Of a stretch of 64,000 nt of DNA, positions 46,063-56,993 are shown piece after piece (within the stretch, counting starts at the first letter, position 1; each line of letters opens with the position of its first letter). Origin of the DNA: Ascaris suum (Eukaryota; Nematoda; Chromadorea; Rhabditida; Ascarididae). Where the stretch lies: the NCBI GenBank assembly GCA_013433145.1, contig CM024169.1:6612501-6676500 (forward strand). The letters run 5' to 3'. A model generated the notes under the pieces. That model did not search any database and was not told the origin of the DNA. It saw only the letters and a list, made by a program, of their open reading frames with translations. A program made the position numbers and the translations under genes.

Positions 46063-46536
46063 AAATTTTCCGTGAATGTTGTTATAGTGAAGCTGAACTG
46101 TAAACTAGTGGAGTGATTTTCTATGAGCAGTCGAGCTGAAAAAGGGAAGCGAACAATTTGCTGAGGAATTTATATGCATGATCGGTTCGATTAAAATATG
46201 AATGCATAATTGCTCATGTTTTATTAATGATGAATGGGATTGCAAAAAAGTTCGTATCATTTCAGCACATCTAGAAGTGCCTTTTAACTTCCGATCGTCA
46301 TTCTATCAAAACTGATGTTTGGCAAAATCACAGAAATGATCGCGCTTTGTCTCTGACCAATAATATATATTAAATTGAGGTGTTAATCATTAAAGCGTCT
46401 TCATGTCATTTCTACCACAAAACTGTACTGTATTTGATGCGAACTTCTGTTTGCGATTTCTTTAAATTGTCTGTTTCAGTAGAGTGGATTGGAACGATGT
46501 GCAGGTGTGCTACATTGTATTTTGCAAACGCATTAA

Positions 46537-46734
46537 ATGGAGTTTCACGTGTTAACCGATGTTATTAATCACGGTTCCAGCAAAACCGTGATGAACTCCC
46601 ATGCTGCAGCTCATCTTGTCTTGAAGAGCACTGAAAATTTGGTAATCGGCTGTTGTATGTCTCATACTTCTGGTATATTACAAGGCTCTACATGGACCTT
46701 CTCATCTCCCTATGTTCGTAAAGAATGTCTCTAA
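46537..46734 (+). CDS. Candidate ORF, 65 aa, with embedded hairpin
   Basis: ATG (ttaaATGG) just after an in-frame TAA opens 65 well-mixed codons (MEFHVLTDVINHGSSKTVMN; ends SSPYVRKECL) to TAA. Bases 46568-46592 form a perfect 9-bp stem (ATCACGGTT / AACCGTGAT) with a 7-base loop inside the frame. An overlapping reading uses the good acceptor ttgtctgtttcag near 46480. No domain recognised. Confidence 0.3.
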   Translation: MEFHVLTDVINHGSSKTVMNSHAAAHLVLKSTENLVIGCCMSHTSGILQGSTWTFSSPYVRKECL

Positions 46735-47810
46735 TACCTCGCTAGACGAATATTCGTTTTTGACTGATAGTAGATAATTTACATATCCTATAACTAAAGA
46801 ATTATGAACTCACTTCTTTTCGAAATAATCATGAGAATTCAAGGATCAGTATTTAAGAATCGAGGACTATACAGTCTTATGACGTTTCGATCAGCAGCAT
46901 TCTAAATCACTCCCACGGTATCCATAAACTCGGTGTGTTTGGATTCCTAATGATGTGTCAATTTTGAAACACGTTCAGGTAGCTGTGACCTCAGTTGGCG
47001 CTAGAAGCTTGTATCTTTACAACTAACAATGCCCTCACGTTCGTAAATGCTCTCATGGTTTACATCGTTCATCGGTCATTTGCTTGAACAAATTGCACAC
47101 TGAGCTCTTCTCACTCCATGAGGGTGAAAGTTTAGGTCTATTAGAAGATGTGCAGAAAGTTTCAGCTAGAAAAGAAATGTTGGATTGTTGTGGTTTATTC
47201 ATTGCAGAAGTGTAATACCCGCCACCATTCTAGAAGATTGCATTAGGAGTAAGAACGCAATATAACTCATTCGTGATTATGAACTACTTTATTGCACTCT
47301 TTATGCATCATCGAGCATTCCTCGAAATCACAAGCACATTTACATAAGAGGTCTCATCGTTTTACACAAATAAATTCATCGTTGCATGCACGATTAAAAT
47401 ATTGCATTGCACTTCTAAACGTATAGCATTGCAATGCAATGCAACTCACTTATTCATTGCCTCCTGTAGGACGTGTTATTAACTAATGTTTTTTTTTTGA
47501 ATTGCTTACTATAAACGATGACATAATGCTTCGGTTGAGTGCTTCATTAATTTCATCTTACATCGATTTGTTTGTCTTCTTTTTTTCATTTCCGGTTTTT
47601 TTGTAAATCAATATTCTGTCAAGAGTGAACCCCAATCCTTTCCTTGTTTCATTCTTTGCCTTATCCATTATTTTTCATTTCTTGAAGCACGCTTTTAATG
47701 TTCAGCGACCTTTTATTTAGCTTCTGCCAACGTATTTATATTCTCTGCCATAGAAAAAGTAATACTTGCTTCGCCCAGTCTCGAAAACATAAACAGGCTC
47801 TCAATTTATT
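46735..47810. other. No gene seen
   Basis: No frame over 60 codons. Repeated gcattgcaatgca words occur near 47400-47450. Confidence 0.45.
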
Positions 47811-48392
47811 TCATAGTTTTTTTACAGCATCGCTTTGAGCTCCTTTTGTAAATGACCTTCCAGAAGTTGCACTAGAATGCCCGTTTGAGTCAGTGACATA
47901 ATAAAAGAGCCCTTCTTTTAGCACTAATATGCTCATGTATATTATCCTGTTGTGCAACACATGCAAGTTCACAAAACAAGAACGAGTTTCCTTTCTACAA
48001 AAACTAACAGTGAAATATATTCCACAAAAAATGAAAAGCAAAAATATACGAATAAAACTGTGAGAAACAAAAAGTCGAAAACACAAAAAAATGTATATTA
48101 CAAAAAATTTCAACTGATTTGCACTTTGCACTTTACCTATTTCGCTGACTGTGCGAGGTGCATCTTTACTGTATTGTGCGGTGTGCTCTAAGTGAAGAAA
48201 TTCGGTTTGAATGAAAATTCTGACGAAAAATGAGTGGCTGAAATATGCAAAAATCCATTTAACAACAGTATTGCGCCGGTGAAATATTGAAACTTCAACG
48301 AAATTTTCCACTTTCAAAGGTGCAAATCCATAAAAGTGGGAAAGGTGGTATAACTCATTAATCGAATGCGTAAATTGCATTTTTACAAGCAT
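47811..48392 (-). CDS. Longest ORF of the window, 193 aa, membrane-like
   Basis: Minus-strand ATG (gcaaaATGC) opens 193 codons. There is a strongly hydrophobic block around residues 95-130 (Phe/Ile-rich), then a Cys-containing segment and a polar Ser-rich C-terminus (SNGHSSATSGRSFTKGAQSD). The plus strand is A-rich here, so the T-rich minus strand has few stops by composition, which weakens the length argument. The polar ends argue for coding. No family recognised; alternatively two exons joined by a T-rich intron read through. Confidence 0.33.
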   Translation of the reverse strand: MLVKMQFTHSINELYHLSHFYGFAPLKVENFVEVSIFHRRNTVVKWIFAYFSHSFFVRIFIQTEFLHLEHTAQYSKDAPRTVSEIGKVQSANQLKFFVIYIFLCFRLFVSHSFIRIFLLFIFCGIYFTVSFCRKETRSCFVNLHVLHNRIIYMSILVLKEGLFYYVTDSNGHSSATSGRSFTKGAQSDAVKKL

Positions 48393-50705
48393 TTTGCAAT
48401 TTATTTTTCTTTTTAAAGCATCTCACAGTTGCGCCATTACTATGCCGACTCATCTTTGTGTGTACGTCTGTTAGTCTTCTGAACATTCCAGCTCGCCAAC
48501 TAAGAACACCCTAGCAACAACATTTGATTTTGCAGTCTACACAGCAGCGGTGATCCCCAGTGTCCTTCGAATGACCGTTCAGAATCTCTCAAGCTGACGA
48601 CAGCCTCAGGAGGAAGATGCGTTGTTAGGATGTTAGGCAGTATTTCATTGTTTTTCGAGCGGTGATGCAACTTGTTGGTTGTTTGATTGGATTTGCGAAG
48701 ATGCGCAATCGTTATTAGTTGCTAACAATGGGGGTCCCGGTAAAAACGTCGCTAGTGGTTCCTTAGAAAATCAAATGCTGTTCGAAGCCCCCTAAACTTA
48801 GGAACTCTGGAGTTCTGTTCGAAGCCTGCGAAATTCGGGGGAAAGAGGAACCTTTTTGTGCAACACGGCTCCTGGGTCAAGAATTTCGAGCTTTTGGAAC
48901 TTTGGATCCACAAAAGAATCTGTTCACTTCCTGCGAAACTGCAAGCACATAGAATAACATTTCTACAAATGCGTTGATCGTTTGGATTAGTTAAACGTTT
49001 GAAGTGAAGATTCAACAGCGTTTTCTCCGTAATCTTAATGATATAACTGCGACTGGTCGGATATCAGGTAGGGACGTGACAATCCGTTGTTTCAAATGAA
49101 CAATACCAAAGCCGAACACAGCTGATGCTTCACAAAATCGTGTAGAGATACAAAGCGAATGAAACCTCCTTGGGGAGCAATTCCTTGCCAAGACTATGAA
49201 GAAATTTCCTCAGTGAGAAGGTCGCAGCATAAAGGCAACAATTCAAGGGTTTCAGTTAATACCATGCTATTGACTAATTTTACGTCGTATGGCCGAAGTA
49301 TGTAAAAATGAAGCACCGTAATTTTGTTGAAAAGCTTAAAACAGCGACCTTACTATAGTCTTGCCAAAATCGTTTTGTAGATCTCCAACTATAAACTAAA
49401 CGACTCTTTCAGTTAATACAAAGCTTGCTTGCTCAAAAATCTATGCAACGAATTAGTGAGATTTCATCTTCAACCGGTCGAAATCTTACTGCTTATAATA
49501 TTCCTTAAATGTTATCATTTAAACCCGCACCGAGGGTCTATTGTGTTTATTTTCATTGACATCTGTTCAGGCTGTCTATTTTCTAATCTTCGACTTTCAT
49601 TCTTCGTTTTAAATTTATTGGTTGCAATCTTCATCCTTCGTTTTAAATTCACTGTCATTGGCACTTGTCTCGGTCTTCTTTACAACAAATTTTGAAACAA
49701 TACGGAACACTCAGTGGTGTAAGATCATGAGATGATATGGGAATGCCGCTTCGAAATATCTCAGGCGCACGTAATCTTCATCTCTCTTAGCATTCCGCAC
49801 ATTCCGCTTTTTTTTCATGCACGCAAGAACCATTCTCAAACCCGCTTCTTCGTTTGCCATAGGGCAAGATTTATGCTCGGTCGGCTGTAGTCTGAAAAAT
49901 GAGGCTAACATCCGATGGGTATTGCCGCGTCGGTTGCGCTTTTCATAGGCATTTATGGGCTTACAGTCAACGTAAAAAAATAATAACTTCTTTTCGAAAG
50001 GATAAAAAGAACGGAGAGGCTATTACTTAAGATCAAACATGTGTCGAGAACGGCACTATATATATATATAAATGAAGAGTTGTCTTAAATATATGAGAAA
50101 TCAATTAGTTGTTATTTCGATACTAGGAACCGCACTACGAAAAGTGGTGCTGAAATCGGAGACAAAACTAGCAAAATGATCTAAACGAAGTTAGGTGTTG
50201 AAAACACCACGGCCAAAGTTTTTAATTATAGAATGCAAACATGTGTAGTGGGTGAGGTTTCATCACAAAAGTCGACTGCTAACCCCATCAACAAGATGCT
50301 ATTTGGTATTATGATCAGTATCACTAACGTAGTGAAGTGAGAAAATTAGCCTTCAGCAACTCGATTAAGCAGCCACAGAAAACGTCGACACCGTAGAGAA
50401 TTTTAGCGTTGCTTCAGAGAATTCTGCACATTTGAAGAGGAATCTCATTGCTTCGAAACAATATCAATATGGTATTGTTGCCTCGCTGCCTATAAGTCTG
50501 AACTCCTAACAGGTACGTCAAAGATGAGAAGAAATCAGTCGCCATAAAGTCAAGAACAATCCTTTCTCTTCTTAACTTCTATGTTTTAAATAAACCACGT
50601 CGCTTCATTGTGTGCTTGGAGGAAACAGTCGTTGCTCATTCAAGCTAATCTTTCTGACCTCAATTCATCCTCCGCGAAACTCAGCAACAAACTTTTTTTA
50701 AACGC
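48393..50705. other. Gene-poor stretch
   Basis: Frames of 66-88 codons (48752-49015 minus, 49429-49695 plus, 49711-49911 minus) have no splice or start support. A 15-bp AT run sits near 50057. Confidence 0.4.
49598..49654 (+). repeat. Imperfect 33-bp direct duplication
   Basis: TCATTCTTCGTTTTAAATTT and TCATCCTTCGTTTTAAATTC begin 33 bases apart. Short, imperfect tandem copy. Confidence 0.7.
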
Positions 50706-50939
50706 GTGAAACTTTTGCTTGACATCGCCTGCGCCCTCGGAGGAGAAACATTAGCAGCTAAGATGCCTTCAAACTCTACTGGCAGATTTAAGCTCTCATT
50801 CGCTCATCTCCTTACTTGTACTTTCTTCCTCTCATCTTGGAAATTAAGCTACTGGAAATTTCGAAGCAATGACGTAATCGCAACAAATAACGAAACCTTT
50901 CTTTTCGTTGTATTCCGATTTCTGACTTACGCGGCGTAA
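50706..50939 (+). CDS. Candidate exon, 77 codons
   Basis: Plus frame, GTG-started by the reading but possibly an exon, ending TAA. The first third looks coding (DIACALGGETLAAKMPSNST), then a hydrophobic segment and a second polar segment with an N-glycosylation-type NET. Acceptor unclear. No family recognised. Confidence 0.27.
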   Translation: MKLLLDIACALGGETLAAKMPSNSTGRFKLSFAHLLTCTFFLSSWKLSYWKFRSNDVIATNNETFLFVVFRFLTYAA

Positions 50940-51473
50940 TCATTTTTACGGCGCTCTTTCTATGCACTCATTAAAACCTGCTATGTTAAAACGTATTATT
51001 GCAACATCGTTATATACATATTCGGGAAAAATCGTTTGCCGATTAAGAGAGTGACTTTTTGAAGCAAAATGCGAAAAAAATTGCTGTTTTTGGTCGAGGT
51101 CATAGAGTTGAATTTAGTTTCAACTAATCTTTAAAGGTTTAAAAGGCAGCAGTTTTACCTGCAAACCAGCTATGTTTTCGACATCAAGCGCATAAAAACT
51201 TAGAAATGCGATCTTTAAACGATCACTAATCAATTTGGAAGGTTATATTATTGTTACAAACCGCTAAAGAACACAAACGTCTTAGCCGTTCTGGAAGTTG
51301 GTAGCAACAGCTGAATAAAACGATATTTGAGGATAACTTTTGATGAACATTTCACTCAAGAAATGGCTGAACCTGCAAAGGAATGCCACACATAATGAAG
51401 TGCGTAATAAACGCACAATGCAAATGATACAAATTGAGAATTCAAGAGAAATAAGATCAGTCTAAAGAAAGCC

Positions 51474-51860
51474 CTATAAAAACAACACAAAGGATTTAGT
51501 TACTAATGAAGGAATTTCTGGAAGTGATGATAAATGAGATGACAAATGAAAGGAGAGTAACGGGTGGGGGAGTAGTAAGTGCGTTTCATACTGGACCGAA
51601 AACAGGCGACGAATTGATATATCCCAAGGGAGGCATTCGGAAAAGTGCAATAGACGCATCAAAACGTTTGCTAAAATGAAGTGTTGAGTAATGTGAGAGA
51701 AGTTAATAGGCGCTGCCCTCATAGTGAATGCAAAACGAACTCTTAAGTGATATGACCCACGGGAGGCATTTGGAAAGACAAACTTTGCCCGTTTATCCCA
51801 TCTGAGAGAAAAACTTTCGAGGAAAATTTTCCACAAGAAAAAGAAGCATTTGGAAGACAT
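51474..51860 (-). CDS. Candidate ORF, 128 aa
   Basis: Minus-strand ATG in an A-rich context (aaaaaATGT) opens 128 codons to TAA. Residues are Phe, Leu, Ser, His and Arg rich. The DNA carries an internal imperfect direct repeat (about 51617-51646 versus 51750-51779; 18-base cores GGGAGGCATTYGGAAARR) and a third partial copy at about 51842, which at the protein level appear as unrelated residues. A gene from duplicated DNA, or a chance frame in pyrimidine-rich sequence. Confidence 0.3.
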   Translation of the reverse strand: MSSKCFFFLWKIFLESFSLRWDKRAKFVFPNASRGSYHLRVRFAFTMRAAPINFSHITQHFILANVLMRLLHFSECLPWDISIRRLFSVQYETHLLLPHPLLSFHLSSHLSSLPEIPSLVTKSFVLFL

Positions 51861-52756
51861 TTTTTAAAAGCACGTTCCTTTAAGCCTCAATTCGGTTCAA
51901 TCTGCTTGATACAACACACATCAGCTGGCCCGAATATTCCATCAAGTTGAGTACCAAGAAAAATAGAACAAAAGAAATCACAGCAAAAAGTCCCGACCCT
52001 CACCGTTGCTGGAGCCAGGTATAGGGGATCGCGAGAAGAAGGGTGCTATACAACAGCGTGCTCTATTTGCGCCGGAAGGCAACCTGATGCATTCTTTTTG
52101 CCTTTGATGTGTGATAGGCAGAAAAGTTGTACAAAAAATGTCCTTCAGTTATTCATAAAATGCGGAACCTAGTTAGCCATTGGTGGCAAAGTCTTATGAA
52201 ACAAAGGATTGATGAGTTTAATAGCACTTAAAAGATCATACCGGTGGGCACTCTTTTGCGGCGCTGCACAAAAGGTTCATTGCGAAAAACGACGAAAAAT
52301 GGAACAAGAAAGAAGTACGCGAAGAAGCATCTTTGCTCAGTTTTTTAATCAAGCAAGCATCATTTCTAGTTTCGCAATTTATCATTTTTGAAAGATGAAA
52401 TAGGAATGACCGGAAAACAGGAAACTGCGTTTTTCCAAATGGCCAGAAACTGTAACGTGTTTTCGCAAAGTGTTTCCATAATATTTACGCCCAGTTAATT
52501 TGTCTTATTGCATTTTTTCGCCCGCTTGCCAATAACGACACGATTTTTAAAAACATTTCTGAAGACAAATGATTACAGAAGTGGCAGTTAAGCGATGCCA
52601 AACCAAAATACATAATAATGAATCCTCAGAGTAGGTGGATAACGTAATATAAAAAAGCGACATAAATAATGCTTACGGACAAAACCGTGTCATACCGACT
52701 GACATGGCACCGCTTCCTTAGGGAGCTTGAATTTTAAAAAATTGTTAGGAGAACTC

Positions 52757-53077
52757 TCATATTTTCGTCAAAATTGTAAAAATAAAAGGGGGCGAATTAT
52801 ACATGCAGTTCAGTTTGCGCGGTTGTGGACAGTTCCGGATGTGGTTTCCTTGACTTAACGAGCCTAGCCTAGCCGTGTCTGCAAGAAAAAAAAGCGTCTT
52901 CCTCAGGGTATTTGAAAAGTTTATATCACGAAACGCAAGGCAATATGGGTGCCGAGAATGCGTGAAAACGCAAAATAACTTCCTCTGATATCCAACCTTT
53001 CCGCTACCGAAAAACATCAAGAGAAGTGACGCCCATTCCGGCTGAATTTGGCGAAGGCCAAAGCGGAGAAAAATCAA
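52757..53077 (-). CDS. Candidate coding stretch, 106 codons
   Basis: Minus strand, ends TGA. The 5' part (RQIQPEWASLLLMFFGSGKV) can end at GGAAAG/gttgga. The 3' part can begin after gctttttttcttgcag (TARLGSLSQGNHIRNCPQPR). Read straight through, the whole is also open. It sits in a run of minus-strand candidates (52.7-54.0 kb). Split or unsplit cannot be decided; the two signals do not give matching phases directly. Confidence 0.33.
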   Translation of the reverse strand: MIFLRFGLRQIQPEWASLLLMFFGSGKVGYQRKLFCVFTHSRHPYCLAFRDINFSNTLRKTLFFLADTARLGSLSQGNHIRNCPQPRKLNCMYNSPPFIFTILTKI

Positions 53078-53210
53078 CTAGCTTTTGCGCACTTCGGTTA
53101 CTTCGCGTAGTCGAGGAAGTGAATGACAGGAATTTCGTATTAAGTGTTCAGCCTTGAGGATGAGCGACAATTTGTCAAAGGGATAATTTCTCGACTTTTA
53201 AAAGCAGAAA

Positions 53211-53396
53211 TCACTTATGGTCAAGGCGGAAAAAACAGCATAGGAGGTGACGTTTTCTAACTTTCAAGAAATGGCGATCACTGATGTCTGCGGACACCTT
53301 TATAATAATATGAGGTAATGACGCCGCAACAATACGGCACCGACAAATGCGCCCCGCAGCTGTCACAGCGTTTGTGCCATCAACAAAAAGTAACAA
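53211..53396 (-). CDS. Candidate exon, 61 codons
   Basis: Minus-strand frame to TGA (FVDGTNAVTAAGRICRCRIV; later SADISDRHFLKVRKRHLLCC). Between the two flanking minus-strand candidates, so it may be an exon of one gene. Boundaries unclear. Confidence 0.25.
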   Translation of the reverse strand: MLLFVDGTNAVTAAGRICRCRIVAASLPHIIIKVSADISDRHFLKVRKRHLLCCFFRLDHK

Positions 53397-53737
53397 GCGT
53401 GCTCTGACAAATACAAATACAAATACGCTGTTTCGGTTGATTGTTTATGCAGTGACAAAGTAAGCACAATAAAACCTGCGGAATGGTCAGTGAAAGACTT
53501 CCCAAGATAGAACGCTTTTATATTTGAACAAGTAAATAGTAGCCCTGATTGGATGTGCATAGAATAAACATTTGAAGCGGTGTAATCAGCCCTCTGATTG
53601 CGTGCTTGATCCGTTTCCTTGACCGCTAATCTATCACTTAGAAGAGTGCATTGTTTTCATAACTTCGGAGATAAGATAAACGAGATCTTTACTTCTCAAC
53701 CTATATTACTTTTATAGAAGGAAGAACTTGCTACTAG

Positions 53738-54013
53738 TCATGTGCCTATGCTTTTTCCTTCCAGTTTAGCATCTCTTTTTGCCCGATTCGTGCTTCTCAT
53801 ATATGATTGCGTACGTGTTTTCTGTACGTGGAACAGTGAATAAATAAATAAATGTATCAACTCAACAAAGAAGCTGCATTTGACAGAGCTGATCCGACTG
53901 AATAAAGTAAATGCAGTGTTGCTAAAAATATAAATCATAAGACAGAACCAATACAAGACCCCAAAGTACGTCGCAATTTCCAAAGGCATTTTTCTCGGTC
54001 TTTTGGGACGCAT
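53738..54013 (-). CDS. Candidate small membrane protein, 91 aa
   Basis: Minus-strand ATG (gacaaATGC) opens 91 codons to TGA. The topology is clear by eye: a basic start (MRPKRPRKMPLEIA), hydrophobic segment YFGVLYWFCLMIYIFSN, a second hydrophobic segment FFVELIHLFIYSLFHV, and a basic polar tail (RSTNRAKRDAKLEGKSIGT). That charge and hydrophobic order is hard to get by accident. It would be a two-pass membrane protein of unknown role, or the first exon of a longer minus-strand gene continuing to 52.7 kb. Confidence 0.42.
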   Translation of the reverse strand: MRPKRPRKMPLEIATYFGVLYWFCLMIYIFSNTAFTLFSRISSVKCSFFVELIHLFIYSLFHVQKTRTQSYMRSTNRAKRDAKLEGKSIGT

Positions 54014-54505
54014 TTGTCAGAGGAATATTTGTTGGTGGCGCTTTTGTCGCGTAACCCGAAGTAGCGAATGACTCACTCTTCTACATCTCTAGTTGTGAGA
54101 AAATGACTAACTTTAGAATATCCATTTGGTTAAAACTGTTTGGCTGTTTGTTTTTTTGTGAAAAAAGTGCTTTTCGATGTAATAAAAGGGTGCCTTCTTG
54201 CGGAAACTGTCTTGTCGCTTTGGACGGTTTCTATGCTTTCGAGTTTTCGCCACAATGAGCTTATTTCAAAGGTTCTGCTTCTTCGCCACAGCTGCCCTCT
54301 CCGTTCAGCACCTCGATGTTTGTCGAAAAATCCTTAACGCTTTTATCTGATGGAATCGATTTGTTGGGCCAGTTGTAAGAAAATTTCCGCAGAAAACCTT
54401 CCCCAATACTACATCTGTTGGCATGTTCTTGCGCTCATCAATTTGTATATGCCTTCTTCACATTTACCAAATAGCCCATACAGTTATATGCTTATCCTGT
54501 TTCAG

Positions 54506-54565
54506 GATCAAGCCAATTTTGCTGAATTCTTCGGTGTTTCTGTGTGCCGTTTAGTTCCAACCTGA
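54506..54565 (+). CDS. Candidate terminal exon, 19 aa
   Basis: A strong acceptor (cttatcctgtttcag) leads in phase 0 into 19 codons and TGA (DQANFAEFFGVSVCRLVPT). The same frame is open upstream to an ATG at 54350, so an unspliced 71-aa frame is the alternative. It ends 183 bases before the ATG at 54748. Confidence 0.32.
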   Translation, partial: DQANFAEFFGVSVCRLVPT

Positions 54566-54747
54566 GGGCCACAAAGCCAACGACAGAAAATTGAATGGAT
54601 CTAAAACACGCTATACATGCTTACTACAATTCACATTCGTCCAGCGACTTCAGAAAGAGATAGCCATTTAAGGATGCAAAAGCTGCATGCACATTACGCC
54701 GATAGTGTTTTCATTATACAGTGGTCGCGCCATAAAACAATCATTGA

Positions 54748-54954
54748 ATGGCCGTACCTGTGAAAGTTCCACTCAAAGTCATTACTTTCCGATTGTGGAA
54801 ACTGTTGGTTAGATGTGCGAGCTGCTTTGATGTGCATCCTGTTTTGTTAATTCTCGAATCGCTCTACCAAAAAATCTTTCGTGTTCTGCATCACATGGCC
54901 AATCGGGACCGTTTTATACTATCCTCGAAATTTTCATTCTTGCTATACATTATG
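54748..54954 (+). CDS. Candidate first coding exon, 69 codons
   Basis: ATG (cattgaATGG) opens 69 codons (MAVPVKVPLKVITFRLWKLL; later VLHHMANRDRFILSSKFSFL) and ends at a strong donor, ATTATG/gtgaga, phase 0. An acceptor-like gtgttttcattatacag ends 27 bases before the ATG. In a nematode that would suit spliced-leader trans-splicing. The frame itself extends to 54990. Downstream partner exon not identified with matching phase. Confidence 0.37.
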
Positions 54955-55783
54955 GTGAGATCCTGTCTGTGCAAATGTGTAAATGTATAAATGTACTCTT
55001 CCATCACTAAAGCTGGCGTTCCAAATCTGGTGATGAAAATCTACGGTACTGACCTAGTTGACACCGTGAGATGAATATACACCTAGCGTAAACTTAGTAT
55101 GCGTTTTTTAATCGACCCGATCCGTCTTATAACCACTCGAGTTGGATAAACGGATCTTCAGTAGGAGCTTTGCAAGAGCATTTGATTCTGTCAAATGTGA
55201 ATGAATTTATTGTTTGTTGGCAATTAATGATATTGCTTGGTTTGTTCAGTAAACGAACCTCCCATTTCGTTCACTTCTGCGTGCTTACAGCGGACTGTCT
55301 CGTTATTTTATGCTCATGTAATGGCGATGATGATGCAGTGGATAACATGGAAGTTTACTGCCACCGTTTACTGTTTTAATCGGCAGCTATGAAGTGCGTC
55401 TGATCATAACAATTCGTTTTCGTAAACTTTTGAAGTTTGCATCTATTGTTTATGTTCTCAATGTCACAGTGAACAATTATGTTAATGGATAAGTGAAGTT
55501 CGCAATGTTAACTGACACTGAAAAATGTCGTAATATTCACTTTGCCCGTCCAGCACCGCGAAATTTTTTATTCTGTTGTTTGCGACAAAACTTCAAAACT
55601 TAATTGATATTAGTGTGCACGCCGAATTTCAAACTAGGGAAATCGAGACATTATTTAGCGTTTCCAGCACGAAATCTAGCAAGAAAGCAGTATTTTTTCT
55701 TTGATTTCTTTGGTTTCTAAGGAAGCATCTAAGGAAGTTCTGTTGTTTTTTTTTATTGACGTATTGTCGAATTGCGCATGCAG

Positions 55784-56088
55784 CGACTAGCGAGTCTGTG
55801 AAGAAGCTAATTAACTTTGCTGAGATCTTACCTCAGGTCTCTCTCAGGTTAACTCTAATTGCCAACAGTAACAGCATCTTTGATTTCCTTCCACTAATGG
55901 AGCTCGGAGACATTCCTGGGTTTTCTCTGCAACGATCAGGTCCGTACGCATGGAAGGGTGGTGGAGTGGTCTCTTTTGCCGGTCAAAGAAAAATTCGGAA
56001 GCTCAGTTCATACTTAGAATTTTATTTTTTGTTCAGCAGAAGTTACATACTATGGTACCCTCGTTTTCCCAGCTGCCGGAATCTTTGA
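55784..56088 (+). CDS. Candidate exon, 101 codons
   Basis: After atgcag the frame is open to TAA at 56088. The first 80 residues look like a real protein (TSESVKKLINFAEILPQVSL; later MELGDIPGFSLQRSGPYAWK); the end is aromatic-rich. Internal sites (cctcag at 55836, ctctcag at 55847; donors near 55940 and 55980) allow shorter exons. The polypyrimidine tract is about 30 bases from the acceptor, which is poor. No family recognised. Confidence 0.37.
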
Positions 56089-56325
56089 ATTCGAGATTCA
56101 TTGTGCTGACGATTTTAACAAAACTTTTGCTGTTTTACTGAAGCATTGGTAAATTGGCTGGGGACGGAAGTTTCCTTTTAACGAAAGACATTTGCCCTCT
56201 TGCGTTATGCGGATTTGAAAAATGAGAAGGCACGCTTTCCTTTGGCTTCGTCGCTCATGAATCTAGCCCAAAGCATGGTTGGTTTCAGTGGAAATGCTAC
56301 TACAGCGCCCCCGTTTTTATTACAG

Positions 56326-56623
56326 ATTTCAAAACCTTAACTATTCTTGTGATGACCCATTGATTGTGATTATGAAGTACGCTTCTAGAGGGAAGCTGGG
56401 AAGTCGTTTCGTTCCCGGAATCCCGTGCCAGCTCTTTTTTCAGTCTCTGCCATATTTTTAAAAATTGGTTTCTTGAACTGAAACTGTGACGTGATGTGTG
56501 TTCATTCAAGGCAACTTGTCCATGGGATCACATATCATCCACATTTTCAGATTTCCGCAAATTTCTTCACAGATAACTTTTGCTACAGTTGAGGAGTGGC
56601 CATGAAATTCTTGTCATTCGAAG
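56326..56623 (+). CDS. Tyrosine-kinase-like hinge fragment (two exon candidates)
   Basis: The acceptor cgtttttattacag opens NLNYSCDDPLIVIMKYASRG plus KLGSRF. This aligns by eye with strand beta-5 and hinge of receptor tyrosine kinases (pattern NL-x2-x-C ... PL-x-VI-x-E-Y-A-x-x-G-x-L); the usual hinge Glu is Lys here. A second exon, 56589-56623, after cttttgctacag reads LRSGHEILVIR in phase if the first ends at 56410 (weak donor gttccc), matching the FLRS-type helix that follows the hinge. Read without that donor the first frame stops at 56461. No P-loop, HRD or DFG found nearby, so probably a fragment or an incomplete view of a gene. Confidence 0.33.
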
Positions 56624-56820
56624 GTAGGAACTGCCCACAAGACCAGGTAACAGCGCTTTTTGTGGCACTTTTTTGTGACGAATTTTTCCCCACTGATCTT
56701 TCTGAGACTCATCTTGCAGCCGGATGCTTTTCTTCTTCTCAACCTCACTTTCTTATAGTTTCTTATCGGATTGCTTCCCATATTTCTCGTCGTTCATGGA
56801 TTTATTCTCGTTTTCTGCAG

Positions 56821-56993
56821 AAAATGGAGTGTCAGGCATTGTTTCAACGCAACTGCTCATATGGTACAGACCACCATATGAACAGGAATCAGTAAAGCTC
56901 ATCCGTATCCTCTTTTTCAGTGCTTTGAGTGTCCGTGCCTATTTTCCCGAACCATTACAGCCTATGTTCACCCGACATCATGAGAAGAAATGA
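56821..56993 (+). CDS. Candidate terminal exon, 56 aa
   Basis: A strong acceptor (ttctcgttttctgcag) opens 56 codons and TGA (NGVSGIVSTQLLIWYRPPYE; ends MFTRHHEKK). A second frame is also open from this acceptor to TAA (KMECQALFQRNCSYGTDHH). The former is longer and more balanced. It follows the kinase-like candidate by 0.2 kb but the phases do not join directly. Confidence 0.37.
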
